NCBI GenBank assembly: GCA_964403545.1
Contig: CAYOGN010000022.1
Coordinates: 19,327 to 83,326, forward strand
Reading direction: 5' to 3'
Length of the DNA: 64,000 bases
DNA from: VYFG01 sp964403545
GTDB lineage: Bacteria; Pseudomonadota; Gammaproteobacteria; Arenicellales; Poriferihabitantaceae
In this document: positions 34,858 to 43,815 of the stretch, one piece after another
Layout: the number at the start of each line of letters is the position of its first letter
How positions within the stretch are numbered: position 1 is the first letter of the stretch
The notes under the pieces: model-generated
Database searches by the model: none
The model's input: only the letters and a program-made list of their open reading frames with translations
Told to the model about the DNA's origin: nothing
Position numbers and translations under genes: made by a program

Positions 34858-36299
34858 TCCAGTGGATAATTTCTCTGCCACGTAAGATAGTGCTGTATCT
34901 GGACACCTTGCCCCCCAAACGCGCAATACAGATAACGGTATATTGGGGAGTCATCAGCCTGTCAATGCTGCTGATTGGTTTTACCGCATTCTACCTGCAA
35001 TTGATTCCAGCGCACATTGAGGCCGGGATAAACGAACTCTACCAGTCCCGGCCATGGATGAAATCGTTGATCACGGTAAATGGCAGGGACGTGATATTAA
35101 ATGGTATTGTGCAGCCGAAACAGGTGCAGCAAAGGGATATCAGCCGGATGCGTTCGGTGCCAGGTGTACGCCAGGTGCGCAACAATCTGGTGGAGCAATC
35201 CAGCCCGTCAGTTGAAATTCGGATCAATCGAAGCGGGGGCCAAATTGATCTTCAGGGGAAACTGGCCGGTGCAGATCTTGATCGGGTACTCAATGCAGTC
35301 TATTCCGCTTATCCCGACGATGGAATCCACGACGGGATAAGGATCGATGATCGCCTGGGGCGACCATTGTGGCTCGATGGGCTGGAGCAGAGCCTCGGGT
35401 CATTGCAACCGCTGACCGAGTTTAACCTCTACGGGTGGTTCGATGTACTATTGGTCGATGGGTTCGCCAGCTCTGCCATGCTGGCAAAAAGGATTCAATA
35501 CGCTTTGCCCGCGGGACTTCATCCAGGCGTTCAAATTGACTATCAGGTGCGAGAAACAGAGCCAGAAAATTATCCAACACTGTCGTTGTTCTCCGGATGG
35601 AACGGGGCGGCGCTTTCCGGCTCAGTACCTGATGACATCATTGAGCGATCATTGAGCCGGGGATTCAGCGAGTTGGTGTCCGAGATCCGAGATGAACATT
35701 TCACCAGGCTGGTCAAGGTCAATCCGGTGCTGGAACGAACCCTGGAAATGGCACTTGTTGCGAGACTGATTCCTGCGTTGGTTCAGGTTCATGATCTGAG
35801 GCTGGAATCCAGTGGTACAGGATTTAACCTTTCGGGCCGGGTAGATTCGAGCAGGCAGCTGGGATTACTGGTAACCGCAATCGATAAATCTGGTTTGGGT
35901 ACACGACTTGAAAACCGGATTTTTATCGACTCGGCAAATCGCAAACCTGAAATTTCCATTTTTCGTGATCGACAAAGAGCCGTTATCACTGGACGCCTGC
36001 CCAGCCACCGGGCCCGGGTCGACCTGTTGGCAGCAATGGAGGAGGCTTTGGGGGTTGAGCAGATAGATGAATTTATCAATATTGAACCCAATATTGCCTA
36101 TAGTAGATGGCTCAATCGATGGTTCATGTTATTTTCGACAATGCCTGAAACGGTGTTTGGCCTGACCGTATCCGGAGATGGAGTGATGGTCAGTGGGCAG
36201 GTATCCAGCACCAGTCATGGGCAGGATATCGAGCGTGCGCTAGGATCAATATTTCCGAATCTGCGACAGGTAAACTGGCTAACCGTTACCCCGAATTGA
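34854..36299 (+). CDS. Membrane-anchored protein with BON-like repeats
   Basis: 481 residues with a GTG start overlapping the preceding stop by four bases. One membrane helix near residues 25-47, then a long exported part made of several repeats of the BON type: patterns such as SLITVNGRDVILNGIV...VPGVRQVRNNL and VFGLTVSGDGVMVSGQV...FPNLRQVNWLTV, each with two beta strands, a helix and a conserved glycine. BON domains bind phospholipid or stabilise the envelope. Role here unknown; co-translation with the FemAB-like gene suggests a shared envelope task. Confidence 0.72.
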   Translation: MIQWIISLPRKIVLYLDTLPPKRAIQITVYWGVISLSMLLIGFTAFYLQLIPAHIEAGINELYQSRPWMKSLITVNGRDVILNGIVQPKQVQQRDISRMRSVPGVRQVRNNLVEQSSPSVEIRINRSGGQIDLQGKLAGADLDRVLNAVYSAYPDDGIHDGIRIDDRLGRPLWLDGLEQSLGSLQPLTEFNLYGWFDVLLVDGFASSAMLAKRIQYALPAGLHPGVQIDYQVRETEPENYPTLSLFSGWNGAALSGSVPDDIIERSLSRGFSELVSEIRDEHFTRLVKVNPVLERTLEMALVARLIPALVQVHDLRLESSGTGFNLSGRVDSSRQLGLLVTAIDKSGLGTRLENRIFIDSANRKPEISIFRDRQRAVITGRLPSHRARVDLLAAMEEALGVEQIDEFINIEPNIAYSRWLNRWFMLFSTMPETVFGLTVSGDGVMVSGQVSSTSHGQDIERALGSIFPNLRQVNWLTVTPN

Positions 36300-36356
36300 A
36301 CAAATTTCTGAATCTGTAGCCAAACTACTTACATCCCTGACACAGACTTTTAATCG

Positions 36357-36479
36357 ATGGTTTATTTGCTGAGTGAAATAGGTTTTGGATTGGTGACCAT
36401 GGTGGTGGCTGGCTTTTGTCTTGGCTGGGTGGTACGCGGAATTCGTGAGCGAATCCACAACGGTCGCAGCGAAGATTGA
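36357..36479 (+). CDS. Tiny single-helix membrane protein (40 residues)
   Basis: ATG 36357 to TGA 36477-36479. The peptide has one hydrophobic helix (about residues 5-26, with GFGLVTMVVAGFCLGW) followed by a basic tail RGIRERIHNGR, the usual positive-inside topology. It fits neatly between the BON-repeat gene and the YiiX-like gene on the same strand. The ribosome binding site is weak, so the gene is probable and not certain. Confidence 0.45.
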   Translation: MVYLLSEIGFGLVTMVVAGFCLGWVVRGIRERIHNGRSED

Positions 36480-36501
36480 ACGGTCAATCCGAAATGACAT
36501 A

Positions 36502-37299
36502 ATGCTGACTAAAATACGCAGATCCATAGGCAGGGGGCTAGCCAACTATCTGACCAAAGATCTCAAAGGCTACAAAAGCTTTTCCAGCCACGAGTCGCCG
36601 AGATTGCAGCAGTTTCTTGAGCCCGGCGATATTTTACTGGTGGAGGGAAATACCCGAATCAGCAGTGCGATCAAATACCTTACCCAGTCCACCTGGTCTC
36701 ACGCAGCTTTTTATGCCGGAGACATCACCAACCAGTTTACCAGCGAAGGAGAGCCGTGCCCTCTGATCGAGGCTGAAATCGGCAAAGGGGTTATTACCTC
36801 CCCGCTGTCTCGTTATCATACGTTGAACACACGTATATGTCGGCCATTGGCGCTAACCGAACGGGACCGGAAAAGACTTGTCGGCAACATGATGTCAGCA
36901 CTGGGCAAAGATTATGACCTCAAACATATTTTTGACCTTGCACGATATCTGTTTCCAACACCGCCCATCCCGGTACGTTTTCGCCGCCGCCTGCTTGCCC
37001 TTGGTAGCGGAGATCCCTCCCGTGCGATTTGCTCAACGCTAATCGCAGAGTCCTATCAAATGATCCACTACCCAATACTGCCAACTATTGAATCAACCCT
37101 GTCGGTCGGGCACAACTGGTTTATCGAAAAAGAAATTTTACACATCCGTCACCATACCCTGTTTACTCCTCGTGATTTTGATGTGTCGCCATTTTTTCGC
37201 ATCGTTAAACCGACGGTAGAAGCCGGGTTTGACTACCAGGAGCTGGATTTACGCAATCCGGATCCCGAGAACCTTGCTGCCCCGGAGCAGGGGCTCTGA
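36502..37299 (+). CDS. YiiX/YebB-like permuted NlpC/P60-type cysteine peptidase
   Basis: 265 residues from ATG 36502, 22 bases after the tiny membrane gene. The permuted papain-like order of catalytic residues is seen: PGDILLVEG then WSHAAFYAG (His67) and later AICSTLIAESY (Cys177). YiiX-type proteins act on amide or ester bonds in peptidoglycan or lipids; the exact substrate is unknown. No signal peptide is evident. Confidence 0.8.
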   Translation: MLTKIRRSIGRGLANYLTKDLKGYKSFSSHESPRLQQFLEPGDILLVEGNTRISSAIKYLTQSTWSHAAFYAGDITNQFTSEGEPCPLIEAEIGKGVITSPLSRYHTLNTRICRPLALTERDRKRLVGNMMSALGKDYDLKHIFDLARYLFPTPPIPVRFRRRLLALGSGDPSRAICSTLIAESYQMIHYPILPTIESTLSVGHNWFIEKEILHIRHHTLFTPRDFDVSPFFRIVKPTVEAGFDYQELDLRNPDPENLAAPEQGL

Positions 37300-37330
37300 T
37301 GCATACGATCGATTTAATATACGGCGCCAG

Positions 37331-38326
37331 TTAATGCGTAAAACCTGAACTGCCGAGTAGATGTTCCTGATAGGCGTCGAATGATCCCCATGGGGAATCT
37401 TCCAGCAGTAAGTTGGCAAATTCACGAATATTCTGCGGGCGTTTGTCGATTTCCAGCTCCAATGCCCACTTCAGTGCCTTAATAACTGATGTCGAAACAT
37501 TTTTATCGGCACCCTTGAGTTTTAATTCGCGTTCCTTTTGTTCCCGTCGAAGCGATGTGGGTGGAGGCCGACCGGTAATGCATGCGTAGATGGTGGCGCC
37601 AATTGCATAGACATCTGATCCCGGACCCATTTCCTTTTTATGGTGCTGCTCCGGTGGTGCAAACCCCGGGGTTAAGGTCTGAAAGCTGCTGAATCGTTCC
37701 TGTCGGCTCATGGCTTTGCTGGCACCAAAGTCGAGTAAAAGAGGGCCGCCGACGGTACGCAGTAAAATGTTTGCCGGCTTGATATCAAGATGCAGAATAC
37801 CATGCTTATGCAGCATGTCGATGCCGGATATAATTGGGGGCATCACTTTTTGAATAAATTGCTGATCAAGATCTCCCTGGGATCGTTTTATCATCCAGCG
37901 AAGGTCCTTTCCCGGCTGCAACTTCGACACCATGTAAGCGGTGCTATTGCTTCTGAATACGTTGATAATATTTATTACGTGAGGGTGGGATATCTTTGAC
38001 AGTGCGTGTGCTTCCGCAAAGAATTGCTGCATACCAATGTCAAAAGCAGGTTTCTTTTTACGGTTGATAGGGATAATTTCATTGCCCTCCCCCCGTTTGG
38101 CCAGCAGGTTTGGGAAATACTCTTTGAGTACCACGCTCTCACCAAGTGTGGCGTCAAATGCACGGTAAATAATGCTGAAACCACCACCGCCAATAACTCC
38201 TTCGACCAGGTAATTTTCGATAGACTCGCCAGACCTGATTGGATAACGCCGGTAGTTTTCCCTGGAATTATCCCTCTCAGCGGGTTCGTCTGATTTTTTC
38301 GGATGTTTCTTGTTAAATATTCCCAT
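37331..38326 (-). CDS. Serine/threonine protein kinase (Hanks type)
   Basis: 331 residues. Glycine-rich loop GVIGGGGFSIIYRA (43-56), Lys68 in VVLKEYFP, catalytic HLDIKPANIL (Asp181), DFGASK (199-204), and GFAPPEQ (activation segment with PPE) are all present, so the kinase should be active. No transmembrane or PASTA part, so it is cytoplasmic. It converges on the YiiX-like gene. Targets unknown; the neighbouring envelope genes are candidates only by position. Confidence 0.9.
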   Translation of the reverse strand: MGIFNKKHPKKSDEPAERDNSRENYRRYPIRSGESIENYLVEGVIGGGGFSIIYRAFDATLGESVVLKEYFPNLLAKRGEGNEIIPINRKKKPAFDIGMQQFFAEAHALSKISHPHVINIINVFRSNSTAYMVSKLQPGKDLRWMIKRSQGDLDQQFIQKVMPPIISGIDMLHKHGILHLDIKPANILLRTVGGPLLLDFGASKAMSRQERFSSFQTLTPGFAPPEQHHKKEMGPGSDVYAIGATIYACITGRPPPTSLRREQKERELKLKGADKNVSTSVIKALKWALELEIDKRPQNIREFANLLLEDSPWGSFDAYQEHLLGSSGFTH

Positions 38327-38615
38327 TTAGTAAAAGGGCAAATTGTATATCGAGGCAATTTTTGTCCAGAGGCGTTGGCTATCGGGAAACAATCTTGCTG
38401 ATTATGAATACACAACTCCCATTCGCATAGTATCAGATAGCCTGAATTTACCACAGTACAGCGGCCACGTAATATTGACCGATCTGTAACCCTGGCAGTG
38501 TTCATGTTTTGATCAGCGGTTCCTCAATCGCCAGGAGCATATTTACAGCCAGACAAGAGATCAGGTTAATTAGTTTGCTATAGTCCGGGGCTTTAATTTG
38601 GACCACTTGAATACC

Positions 38616-39482
38616 ATGATCGCCAGCATGACCGCTTTTTGTCGTTCCCAAACCGAATTGCCCGCAGGGTGCCTGGTGTGGGAAATTCGTAGTGTTAATC
38701 ACCGCTACCTGGACGTACATCTCAAACTACCGGAACAATTGCGCTCTCTGGAATCCGGCTGCAGAGAACTAATCAACGGCAGCCTGAATCGTGGTCGAAT
38801 TGATGCCGCCCTCAAGTATGACCCCGGCAACTTCACCGGTGGAGGATTTACCATGAATGAGGCGATTCTGACCAGCCTGGGTGAATCGCTGGCAGTGGTC
38901 AAGGCCCGGATACCGGGCGCGGGTGCTACCGACCCTTGCGAAATACTGCGCTGGCCAGGAGTGCTGGAAAAGCCGGATGAAGATATTGACGGACTGATTC
39001 AATGCGCGCTAGGTGTGCTCGCCGGCGCACTCGATGAATTGATTGAGGTGCGACTGCGTGAAGGCTTGCGGTTGCAGCAGCTGGTCAGTGACCGTATCGC
39101 CACTGCGCGGGAAATTGTCAAAGACCTGAGGAGCGTGCTTCCGGAGATTGAACTGGATATCAAACAACGCTGGCAACGCCGCCTCGATGAACTTGGAGAC
39201 GAAGTTGACCCCTCAAGACTCAATCAGGAACTGGCACTGTTGTTAACCCGTATTGATGTGAGTGAAGAACTGGATCGTCTTGATACCCATTTCGAAGAGG
39301 TAGAGCGGGTACTAACGGGCAGCAAGCCCGCGGGTCGCCGCCTTGACTTCCTGATGCAGGAGCTGAATCGTGAAGCCAATACTCTGGGTGCCAAATCGGC
39401 GGATTTACGCAATACCAACGCTGCGGTGGATCTCAAGGTGCTAATCGATCAAATGCGTGAACAAGTTCAGAATATAGAATAG
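38616..39482 (+). CDS. yicC: YicC-family endoribonuclease
   Basis: 288 residues from the ATG at 38616 (MIASMTAFCRS; family proteins begin M-x-x-SMTAF). Conserved segments: EIRSVNHRYLDVHLKLPEQL near the N-terminus and RLDFLMQELNREANTLGAKS..DLKVLIDQMREQVQNIE at the end, the best-preserved part of the family. YicC proteins are RNases acting on small RNAs. Adjacent to gmk-rpoZ-spoT, the standard order. Confidence 0.92.
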   Translation: MIASMTAFCRSQTELPAGCLVWEIRSVNHRYLDVHLKLPEQLRSLESGCRELINGSLNRGRIDAALKYDPGNFTGGGFTMNEAILTSLGESLAVVKARIPGAGATDPCEILRWPGVLEKPDEDIDGLIQCALGVLAGALDELIEVRLREGLRLQQLVSDRIATAREIVKDLRSVLPEIELDIKQRWQRRLDELGDEVDPSRLNQELALLLTRIDVSEELDRLDTHFEEVERVLTGSKPAGRRLDFLMQELNREANTLGAKSADLRNTNAAVDLKVLIDQMREQVQNIE

Positions 39483-39550
39483 AATACGGCCCCCCGCGTT
39501 GGACGAAACCGCCACCCAACCTGGCTATAGCTCTACTTTCAACGGACCAT

Positions 39551-40108
39551 ATGAACGCACCCGGTGTACTTATCCTGTCTGCTCCGTCCGGTGCTGGCAA
39601 GACCAGCCTCGCGCTGGCGCTGGTCGGTGCCCGCGAGGACGTTGGGCTAACAGTTTCTCATACTACCAGGAGCCAGCGTCCCGGAGAAGTAGATGGTGTT
39701 CACTATCATTTTGTTGATCAGGCGACGTTTGAGCAAATGATCAGAGGAGACCTTTTTGTCGAGTATGCCAGGGTTTTTGACCATTATTACGGTACCTCTG
39801 TGGATGCGATCAGTGAGCAGATTTCAACGGGAAAACATGCCATACTGGACATCGATTGGCAGGGCGCTCGAAAGGTGCGGCAAAAATTCCCTGATGCGCT
39901 TTCTATTTTCGTTATGCCGCCTTCTCTGGAAGCGTTGGAACAACGCTTGCGCGATCGAAACCAGGACAGCGATGAAGTGATCGCGCGGCGTATGGGTGAT
40001 GCGAAAAGTGAAATCAGTCATAAGGAGGAATACGATCGAATTCTGATAAACGATGATTTCGACCGGACGCTGTCGGATCTAAATGCTGCGCTGAATGCAT
40101 TGACTTAA
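39551..40108 (+). CDS. gmk: Guanylate kinase
   Basis: 185 residues, somewhat shorter than E. coli (207). P-loop SAPSGAGKTS at 10-19, SHTTRSQRPGEVDGVHYHF (GMP binding) and DIDWQGA are intact. Converts GMP to GDP in nucleotide metabolism. Followed by rpoZ after 102 bases. Confidence 0.95.
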   Translation: MNAPGVLILSAPSGAGKTSLALALVGAREDVGLTVSHTTRSQRPGEVDGVHYHFVDQATFEQMIRGDLFVEYARVFDHYYGTSVDAISEQISTGKHAILDIDWQGARKVRQKFPDALSIFVMPPSLEALEQRLRDRNQDSDEVIARRMGDAKSEISHKEEYDRILINDDFDRTLSDLNAALNALT

Positions 40109-40210
40109 CAAAAGCACCTTAACCCGCTGGCGGTCCGGAATTATTCCGGGCGGCCATCGAACCCCCCAAAATTTGGTAACATTCAACAATTGCTCTAAGA
40201 GGAAAATCAA

Positions 40211-40567
40211 ATGGCAAGAATTACAGTCACGGACTGTCTCGAACACGTCGACAATCGTTTTCAACTGGTACTGGTGGCAACCAAGCGTGCCCGACAGCTT
40301 ATCCTGGGCGCCGAACCCCACGTGCCGACGGAAAATGACAAACCTACAGTGGTTGCCCTGAGGGAAATCGCTGAAGGGTTTATTGGTCCTTCCATTCTGG
40401 AAGAGGAAACCTCAATTCCGGAACTCAATTTTGGTGAAAACATTGATGGCGAAGACCAACCTTCTGTCAGCGACGAAACTGAAACCGGGGATCAGATCGA
40501 TCTGGAAGTCAGTAAATTGATCACTGAAGCCGGGATCACAAAAGCGGAAAGTACGGAAACTAATTGA
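40211..40567 (+). CDS. rpoZ: RNA polymerase omega subunit
   Basis: 118 residues, longer than E. coli (91) owing to an acidic C-terminal extension. N-terminus MARITVTDCLEHVDNRFQLVLVATKRARQL is the family signature. A good AGAGGAAAATCAA ribosome binding site precedes the ATG. Omega promotes assembly of RNA polymerase and is needed for the ppGpp site between omega and beta-prime. Confidence 0.95.
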   Translation: MARITVTDCLEHVDNRFQLVLVATKRARQLILGAEPHVPTENDKPTVVALREIAEGFIGPSILEEETSIPELNFGENIDGEDQPSVSDETETGDQIDLEVSKLITEAGITKAESTETN

Positions 40568-40616
40568 ATTATCTGCTTTCATCAATGGTTTCTGATCGGG
40601 TTAATACCCCGCGCTG

Positions 40617-42806
40617 ATGCCACTGCCTGAAGGCCTTTTGTTCAAACGCAGGGCCGCTACCTCGCACCGGCCACTGGTAAAAAAACTGTTGAAAAACCTG
40701 GGGCAATATATGGACCCGGGGCTGCTCAGAGATATTGAGGCCGCTTGCGAGTTTGGTGCAGAGGCTCATCAGGGGCAGACTCGTCAAAGTGGTGAGGCTT
40801 ATATTTCCCACCCGGTAGCGGTGGCAGAAATCCTTGGCAGTATGCGGATGGACAGTCGTACCATTATCGCTGCCATTCTCCATGATGTGGTGGAAGACAC
40901 CGATATCACCGTGGACGAGATTGCCACCAGGTTCGGTGATGACGTAGCCCACCTTGTGGACGGTGTAAGTAAAGTCAGTCAGCTGGAAGTTGACTCCAAG
41001 GAAAATGCCGAGGCAGCATCTTTTCGCAAGATGTTTATGGCTATGGCCAGAGATATCCGGGTGATTATCATCAAATTGAGTGATCGCCTGCATAACATGC
41101 GTACCCTGGGTTCACTCAGCGATGACAAGCGCGCCCGTATTTCACGCCAAACCCTGGAGATATATGCCGCCATTGCCAACCGTATTGGTATGCGTGAACT
41201 GGCGGGGACCCTCGAAGACCTGGCGCTACAAAATTTGTATCCGAAGCGCTATAACGCCATTCAAAAAATGATGCGGACCAACAAACGGGGTCGAAAATCC
41301 GTCATCGAGCAGGTTTGTTCACAAATCCAGTCTACCCTGGAAAGAAACCAGATACACGCAGAAGTGGTGGGGCGGGAAAAAAATATCTATAGTATTTATC
41401 GAAAAGCATTAAAGAAAAAGAAAATTCAGCTCCGTGACGTCCATGATATCTACGCCATTCGAGTCATCACCGAAAACCGTAACCAGTGCTACCTGGCATT
41501 CGGGGTAATACACAAGATATATAAACCGCGCCCGGGCACTTTCAAGGACTATATCGCTATTCCTAAAACCAATGGTTACCAGTCGCTGCACACATCGGTT
41601 CTTGGCCCATATGGCCAGCCAGTGGAAATTCAGATTCGCAGCCGCTCCATGCACCGGGCCGCAGAAGCAGGAGTTGCCAGCCACTGGATTTATAAAACTG
41701 ATACCGCCGACGAAGACGTCCCGCAGCAACTTGCACAAAAATGGCTCAGCAGCTTTATGGAATCACAGGAAATGTCCGCAGACTCCGGTGAGTTCATTGA
41801 ACATCTGAAAGCCGATCTGTACCCTGATGAGGTTTTTGTTTTTACCCCTAAAGGAGATATCAAACGCTTGCCACGCGACTCCACGGCACTGGATTTTGCC
41901 TATGCAGTGCATTCAGCTGTTGGTAATCGATGCAAGGGTGCCATGATCGATCAACAACTGGTTCCACTCCATGAAAAACTGCACAATGGTAATAATATTG
42001 AAATTCTGACTTCACCTCGGGCACGTCCCACCCCGGGCTGGCTGAATTTTGTCGTCACCTCCAAGGCCCGGGTAGCGATCCGGCAATACCTGAATAAGCA
42101 GAAAGGAAAACAATCACTCAAACTTGGCCAGAAACTGTTGAAGAAAGCCCTGTGGGATCAGGGTTACTGGCGATTGCGTATTCCCAGCAATCATAAAATA
42201 ATTCTGCTCGATGCACTGAATCTGAAAGACTGGCCGGAATTACTGACAGATATCGGATTTGGTAAACGGCTTGCACCACTGGTGGCCAAGCAAATGATTG
42301 CAGAGGTGATGGAACCGGGAGAAAAAGATATCAAAAGGCGTCAACCCAGGGGCCAGAAACATCATGGAATGATGACCATAGAAGGCACTGAAGGTCTCCT
42401 CGTCAACTATGCCAAATGTTGCTTCCCGATTCCTGATGACCGCATTATTGGAACCACTACCAAGGATCGTGGCCTCGTTATTCATCGCCTTCGCTGCCCC
42501 AATGCCCGAGGTATCATGAAGCATCCGGATCAATATTTTCATCTTAACTGGTCGGAAGATACCCATGGTGTTTTCGAAGTAATGCTGAAACTCGAAAGCC
42601 ATAACCAACCCGGTGTATTGTCAGAAATTTCCAATACTATAGCGTCCCATGAGTCCAATATAAACAAGCTCAACGTTGAGGAAATGTCAGGCAATATTTC
42701 CCGCATGTCGTTTGTGATAGAGGTTAAAAATCGCAAACAGGTCGCTGATATAATGCGAGAGCTTCATGCCAGCGAGCCCGTAATTAAAGTTTCCCGGTCG
42801 AAATAG
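40617..42806 (+). CDS. spoT: Bifunctional (p)ppGpp synthetase/hydrolase SpoT
   Basis: 729 residues. HD hydrolase domain with AAILHDVVEDTDIT and SDRLHNMRTLGSL; synthetase domain with RDVHDIYAIRVI and GYQSLHTSVLGP; then TGS (about 415-480, VFTPKGDIKRLPRDSTALDFAYAVH) and a C-terminal ACT domain. All hydrolase motifs are intact, so it is SpoT and not RelA. It sets the level of the alarmone (p)ppGpp. Immediately downstream of rpoZ (49 bases), the standard order, and probably co-transcribed. Confidence 0.95.
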   Translation: MPLPEGLLFKRRAATSHRPLVKKLLKNLGQYMDPGLLRDIEAACEFGAEAHQGQTRQSGEAYISHPVAVAEILGSMRMDSRTIIAAILHDVVEDTDITVDEIATRFGDDVAHLVDGVSKVSQLEVDSKENAEAASFRKMFMAMARDIRVIIIKLSDRLHNMRTLGSLSDDKRARISRQTLEIYAAIANRIGMRELAGTLEDLALQNLYPKRYNAIQKMMRTNKRGRKSVIEQVCSQIQSTLERNQIHAEVVGREKNIYSIYRKALKKKKIQLRDVHDIYAIRVITENRNQCYLAFGVIHKIYKPRPGTFKDYIAIPKTNGYQSLHTSVLGPYGQPVEIQIRSRSMHRAAEAGVASHWIYKTDTADEDVPQQLAQKWLSSFMESQEMSADSGEFIEHLKADLYPDEVFVFTPKGDIKRLPRDSTALDFAYAVHSAVGNRCKGAMIDQQLVPLHEKLHNGNNIEILTSPRARPTPGWLNFVVTSKARVAIRQYLNKQKGKQSLKLGQKLLKKALWDQGYWRLRIPSNHKIILLDALNLKDWPELLTDIGFGKRLAPLVAKQMIAEVMEPGEKDIKRRQPRGQKHHGMMTIEGTEGLLVNYAKCCFPIPDDRIIGTTTKDRGLVIHRLRCPNARGIMKHPDQYFHLNWSEDTHGVFEVMLKLESHNQPGVLSEISNTIASHESNINKLNVEEMSGNISRMSFVIEVKNRKQVADIMRELHASEPVIKVSRSK

Positions 42807-42844
42807 TTACTACCCTCCTGGCGCCCTTTCAAGGTAATAATATT

Positions 42845-43321
42845 ATGAGCAAACACGCAGTTCTATTTGTCTGCCTGGGCAATATCTGCCGATCACCTAC
42901 CGCTGAAGGTGTTTTTCGGCATAAGTTGAAAAACGCGAATTTATCCAGTGTTTTCGTCGTTGATTCTGCTGGAACAGGTCACTGGCATGTGGGAAGTCCT
43001 CCCGATCAGCGCGCCCAGGAAACTGCAAGGCAACGTGGTATCGATATCAGTAATCTGCGGGGGCGTCAGGTAAACGATGATGATATGGAGCGATTTGACT
43101 ACATCATCGCCATGGATCGGGCCAATCAGCAGCTATTACTGCAACGGGCGGGCCGCCAGTACCGGGATAAAATTCACCTGATGCTGGAGTTTGCGGATGT
43201 TTACGATTTTAAGGACGTTCCCGACCCCTACTATGGCGGTGCAGGAGGGTTTGACCAGGTAATTGATCTGATCGAATGCGCCAGCGATGGATTACTCGAA
43301 ACTATTTTGGCTCGTCAATGA
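42845..43321 (+). CDS. Low-molecular-weight protein tyrosine phosphatase
   Basis: 158 residues. Signature CLGNICRS (nucleophile Cys10, Arg16) at the N-terminus and the general acid in VPDPYYGG near the C-terminus. Cleaves phosphate from tyrosine or from small substrates; a tyrosine kinase such as Wzc is not encoded here. Its last bases overlap the start of the L,D-transpeptidase gene (ATGA). Confidence 0.92.
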   Translation: MSKHAVLFVCLGNICRSPTAEGVFRHKLKNANLSSVFVVDSAGTGHWHVGSPPDQRAQETARQRGIDISNLRGRQVNDDDMERFDYIIAMDRANQQLLLQRAGRQYRDKIHLMLEFADVYDFKDVPDPYYGGAGGFDQVIDLIECASDGLLETILARQ

Positions 43322-43815
43322 CAGCCAGAGCTGCTGGCATCAGGATCGATATTGATATCGATTCACAGCTTCTGCGACTGACAGGTGTTAATGGTGGAAG
43401 CAGACAATACCCGGTTTCCACAGCAGCCAATGGTGTTGGCGAGCTAAATGGAAGCTTTCGAACACCAAGAGGGGAGCATGTCGTCCGGGCCATGATTGGC
43501 AACGATGCCCAACCTGGTACCATATTCGTTGGTCGTCGGCCTACTGGCGAAATTTATACCCCTGAAATGCGTATCCAGTATCCCGATCGTGACTGGATAT
43601 TGACCCGCATCCTCTGGTTGAGCGGTACCGAGCCGGGCTTTAACCGTCGCGGAGAAGTGGATACCATGCGCCGTTACATTTATATTCATGGCTCACCTGG
43701 GGATGTCGATATGAACAAGCCCGGTTCTGCCGGCTGCGTTCGAATGAGGAACGAGGACATTGTCGAATTGTTCGACCTCGTGGAAGCAGGTGTTCCGGTT
43801 TGCATTCATGGCTGA
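43318..43815 (+). CDS. L,D-transpeptidase (YkuD) family protein without signal peptide
   Basis: 165 residues from the ATG at 43318. The YkuD catalytic motif is present as IHGSPG (His124) and SAGCVRM (Cys140). No signal peptide is visible, unlike most secreted members, so the enzyme may be cytoplasmic or cross an alternative route; cytosolic L,D-enzymes of muropeptide recycling are one possibility. Overlaps the phosphatase upstream by four bases and nagZ downstream by eight. Confidence 0.82.
   Translation: MTARAAGIRIDIDIDSQLLRLTGVNGGSRQYPVSTAANGVGELNGSFRTPRGEHVVRAMIGNDAQPGTIFVGRRPTGEIYTPEMRIQYPDRDWILTRILWLSGTEPGFNRRGEVDTMRRYIYIHGSPGDVDMNKPGSAGCVRMRNEDIVELFDLVEAGVPVCIHG

Noticed and set aside
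40124..40158. Palindrome CCGGAAT/ATTCCGG between gmk and rpoZ as a terminator
   Set aside because: A one-base loop and no T-run; it does not match an intrinsic terminator.
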